Shown here one piece after another: positions 5,605 to 5,898 of a stretch of 5,898 nt of DNA. Both the position numbers and the translations under genes were made by a program. Origin of the DNA: Planctomycetaceae bacterium UBA969 (GTDB lineage Bacteria > Planctomycetota > Planctomycetia > Gemmatales > Gemmataceae); contig DBCB01000095.1 of assembly GCA_002303765.1 (NCBI GenBank), positions 277-6,174 of the forward strand, given 5' to 3'. The notes beneath the pieces were generated by a model, which saw only the letters and a program-made list of their open reading frames with translations, had not been told where the DNA came from and made no database searches. The first letter of the stretch is position 1; every line of letters starts with the position of its first letter.

Positions 5605-5898
5605 ATGGGCACTCTTTTTAAATTACTCAGTCTTTACGAACCTGCAGGTGATCAACCTAGAGCTATTAAGGCTTTGTTAAGCGGCTTTAATGAAGGGAAG
5701 GCAGCTCAAGTTTTGCTGGGTGCAACTGGTACTGGAAAAACTTTTACTGCAAGCCATGTTATTGCAAACTTGAACAAGCCTACCCTGGTGCTTGCGCATA
5801 ATAAAACTCTTGCCGCACAACTTTACCAAGAATTTAAAGCGTTCTTTCCCGAAAATGCGGTGCATTATTTCGTTAGTTATTACGATTATTATCAGCCC
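5605..5898 (+). CDS. uvrB: Excinuclease ABC subunit B, N-terminal part (cut by the window edge)
   Basis: UvrB is the damage-verifying helicase-like subunit of nucleotide excision repair; it receives damaged DNA from UvrA and recruits UvrC for incision. The first 98 codons are present, open to the last base. They show the family opening FKLLSLYEPAGDQPRAI (5-21), the Walker A motif GATGTGKT (39-46, Lys45), motif Ia LAHNKTLAAQL (63-73), and YYDYYQP at 92-98, which begins the beta-hairpin that clamps DNA. The remaining roughly 570 residues expected of UvrB lie beyond the window. The start ATG is preceded by GGAAAG (5588-5593) with 11-base spacing, and the protein begins where UvrB normally does. 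It lies 41 bases after the helix-hairpin-helix gene, so it may share its transcript or use its own promoter. Confidence 0.97.
   Translation, partial: MGTLFKLLSLYEPAGDQPRAIKALLSGFNEGKAAQVLLGATGTGKTFTASHVIANLNKPTLVLAHNKTLAAQLYQEFKAFFPENAVHYFVSYYDYYQP

Overview
The window is a single-strand run of eight genes, all on the + strand, from an AT-leaning bacterial chromosome. It reads rpmF (ribosomal protein L32), plsX, fabD, acpP, fabF, a class I SAM-dependent methyltransferase, a membrane-anchored protein with two ComEA-type helix-hairpin-helix domains, and the first 98 codons of uvrB, which runs off the right edge. The FabF, acyl carrier protein and FabD sequences look most like those of Planctomycetota as I remember the family (for example the ACP start MASVEERV and the FabF stretches KVHFGGE and SGIGGLNEFEEQ). 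A planctomycete or close PVC relative of modest GC content is my best guess. It is an inference from remembered sequences, not from a search.

Layout: bases 1-222 hold no gene I can support. They contain two inverted repeats and an AT-rich stretch, and probably the control region of the operon. rpmF and plsX are 3 bases apart. plsX and fabD are separated by 43 bases that can fold over the fabD ribosome binding site. A 161-base gap precedes acpP, which starts at a GTG with a strong GGAGG site and overlaps fabF by ATGA. The methyltransferase follows 37 bases after fabF. The helix-hairpin-helix gene follows almost directly, and uvrB starts 41 bases further on, after a nine-T tract.

How they work together: PlsX makes acyl-phosphate from acyl-ACP for phospholipid synthesis. 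FabD loads malonyl groups onto ACP, and FabF condenses malonyl-ACP with the growing acyl chain. Linkage of rpmF to these genes is the classic bacterial arrangement tying ribosome and membrane synthesis. Compared with the E. coli order (rpmF-plsX-fabH-fabD-fabG-acpP-fabF), fabH and fabG are missing here. The last three genes are not obviously part of lipid synthesis; the helix-hairpin-helix protein and UvrB both belong to DNA-binding families.

Overall this is a core housekeeping region. I found no mobile element, CRISPR array, RNA gene or convincing new system. The items worth a second look are the possible RNA structures in the spacers, the missing fabH/fabG, and the tandem ComEA-like protein.
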